The notes below the pieces were generated by a model. It was given only the letters and a program-made list of their open reading frames with translations. It searched no databases and had not been told where the DNA came from. A stretch of 64,000 bases of DNA, taken from the NCBI RefSeq assembly GCF_030345715.1, contig NZ_JAUASX010000012.1, positions 90,847 through 154,846 of the forward strand, given 5' to 3'. This document shows positions 63,072 through 64,000 of this stretch, piece by piece. Made by a program: the position numbers and the translations under genes. This DNA is from Solimonas sp. SE-A11. GTDB taxonomy: Bacteria; Pseudomonadota; Gammaproteobacteria; Nevskiales; Nevskiaceae. Positions within the stretch are counted from its first letter, which is position 1. Every line of letters begins with the position of its first letter.

Positions 63072-63875
63072 GGGCACGTTAACACTAACGCAGGGCCTCG
63101 ACGACGAGCACGAAGCAGAGAAACGCCATGAACATCAGGTCGAGCTTGTCGAAGCGACTGAAGATGCGGCGAAAACCCTTGAGCCGCCGGAATAGACGCT
63201 CGACTTCGTTGCGACGGCGATACCAAGTCTTGCTGTAGGTCCAAGGCTCAACGCGCAGTGGGTGTGGCGGCGCGATGGGGATCAGGCCGAGATCCAGAGC
63301 GAGTTGGCGGGTCTCATTGCCGTCGTACGCGCGGTCCATCAGCAAACGACAGTGCTGCGGCAATGCTGGAACCGTGCGAAGAAGTTCGCGCCCCGCTGGG
63401 GCGTCACCAGCCTGGCCGGCAATCAGGGAGAACGCGATGGCGCATCGAGCATCCGCGGCAACCATATGAATCTTGGTGGTCCATCCGCCGCGCGACCGAC
63501 CAATGGCCTGGGGTCCGTTTTTTATAAAGCGCCAGTACCATCGGGATGCACCTTGACGATGGTGCTGTCCAAGCTGACCGCCTCGATCTTGATCCGGATC
63601 AACTGCTGATGCTGCATCTGCTCGAACAGCCAATCCAGTACGCCAGCCTTTACCCAGCGATTCATGCGCGTGTAGATCGTATGCCAGTTGCCAAATCGCT
63701 TCGGCAACCCGCGCCATTTACAGCCATGCTCGGCGACGTAAAGGATCGCGTTCACCACCTGCAAGTTGCTGACGCGCACATTGCCTCGCTGCAGGGGCAG
63801 GAACGACTCAGTTCGACTGTACTGCTCGGCGGAAATCTCCATGCCGGCAGTATGTCAGTTAGTGTTAACAGGCCC
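63072..63875 (-). mobile_element. IS5-family (IS427-like) insertion sequence
   Basis: Ends carry related repeats GGGCACGTTAACACTAACG and, read inwards from the right, GGGCCTGTTAACACTAACT. A TA lies on both sides (63070-63071 and 63876-63877), consistent with insertion at a CTAG-type target. It carries one transposase in two overlapping frames and interrupts an SDR relic. Confidence 0.85.
63085..63842 (-). CDS. IS5-family transposase, two frames joined by a probable -1 frameshift
   Basis: The first frame (63842 to 63522) encodes MEISAEQYSRTESFLPLQRGNVRVSNLQVVNAILYVAEHGCKWRGLPKRFGNWHTIYTRMNRWVKAGVLDWLFEQMQHQQ...AVSLDSTIVKVHPDGTGAL. The second frame continues IKNGPQAIGRSRGGWTTKIHMVAADARCAIAFSLIAGQAGDAPAGRELLRTVPALPQHCRLLMDRAYDGNETR and TYSKTWYRRRNEVERLFRRLKGFRRIFSRFDKLD to 63085. 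A -1 slip at GCTTTATAAAAAAC joins them exactly, the usual strategy of IS427-type elements. DDE residues are in SLDSTIVK, LMDRAYDG and RRNEVERLF. Confidence 0.88.
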
Positions 63876-63946
63876 TAGGAGTTTGCTGAAAAACTCCGCA
63901 AGAATTCTGTTGTCTGAGGGGCGTACATCAGAGGGTGGAGCATGGG

Positions 63947-64000
63947 ATGCGCGGAGCGGACATCAAGCAGGTGGAGATGCTGGTAGCGTTTTCACTGGAG
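63947..64000 (+). CDS. transposase N-terminus, cut by window end
   Basis: An ATG at 63947 opens MRGADIKQVEMLVAFSLE, the characteristic beginning of a group of IS5/IS1182-like transposases (MRGADxQQ...). Only 18 residues are inside the window, so completeness cannot be judged. The preceding 70 bases, starting after the neighbouring IS, probably hold its left end. Confidence 0.6.
   Translation, partial: MRGADIKQVEMLVAFSLE

Overview
High-GC proteobacterial chromosome segment, most like a gammaproteobacterial hydrocarbon and lipid degrader. The evidence is a CYP153-type P450 with ferredoxin, a PQQ alcohol dehydrogenase, many acyl-CoA dehydrogenases, MaoC hydratases and SCP-x-type thiolases, an RND pump and a particulate copper monooxygenase. 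The genus is not fixed by the sequence. LAYOUT: 1-6.2 kb is a minus-strand beta-oxidation operon (aldehyde dehydrogenase, thiolase, two MaoC hydratases, SDR, acyl-CoA dehydrogenase, methyltransferase cut by the window edge). 6.3-12.5 kb holds a dead IS5-type transposase, a PQQ alcohol dehydrogenase, an OmpA-family porin, a broken enoyl-CoA hydratase and a decayed IS3 element. 12.5-18.3 kb has a group II intron reverse-transcriptase relic, the P450/ferredoxin pair with a divergent AraC regulator, a second truncated ferredoxin, and IS4 and IS1595 relics. 18.5-24.6 kb carries a two-gene RND pump and a Baeyer-Villiger-type flavin monooxygenase. 24.6-25.9 kb is a graveyard of IS1380, integrase and IS91 fragments. 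25.9-37.3 kb is one long minus-strand operon: an HMG-CoA-synthase-like/DUF35 fusion, two thiolase-fold proteins, a DUF35 protein, an AtuA-family protein, a split biotin-dependent acyl-CoA carboxylase, a thioesterase and two dead acyl-CoA dehydrogenases. This looks like catabolism of a branched or isoprenoid acyl-CoA. 37.5-45.7 kb is a nested mobile island that splits a DUF445 gene. It is bounded by outward-facing IS66 3' ends and holds a recombinase-in-trio (RIT) module. The middle RIT gene is interrupted by an IS110 element with a recognisable bridge RNA, and an IS630 copy sits in one IS66 end. 45.8-53.4 kb is the best-preserved accessory system: a MerR regulator and a particulate copper monooxygenase operon (C, A, B, a D-like copper protein, CopC, a CopD-cytochrome c-redoxin fusion and a His-rich secreted protein). 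53.4-56.3 kb has a dehydrogenase relic, an unknown lipoprotein, and dead EamA and metallophosphoesterase genes. 56.3-63 kb is a plus-strand acyl-CoA operon with intact thioesterase, enoyl-CoA hydratase, acyl-CoA dehydrogenase and DUF445 genes among broken ones. The end holds an IS5-type element and the start of another transposase. WORKING TOGETHER: monooxygenases (copper enzyme, CYP153, flavin monooxygenase) would oxidise hydrocarbons or ketones, alcohol and aldehyde dehydrogenases would carry products to acids, and the acyl-CoA modules would shorten them. Three loci share a CAAACGTTTG-type palindrome, suggesting one TetR-type regulator encoded elsewhere. Gene decay is striking: about a dozen catabolic genes carry internal deletions, frameshifts or nonsense codons.
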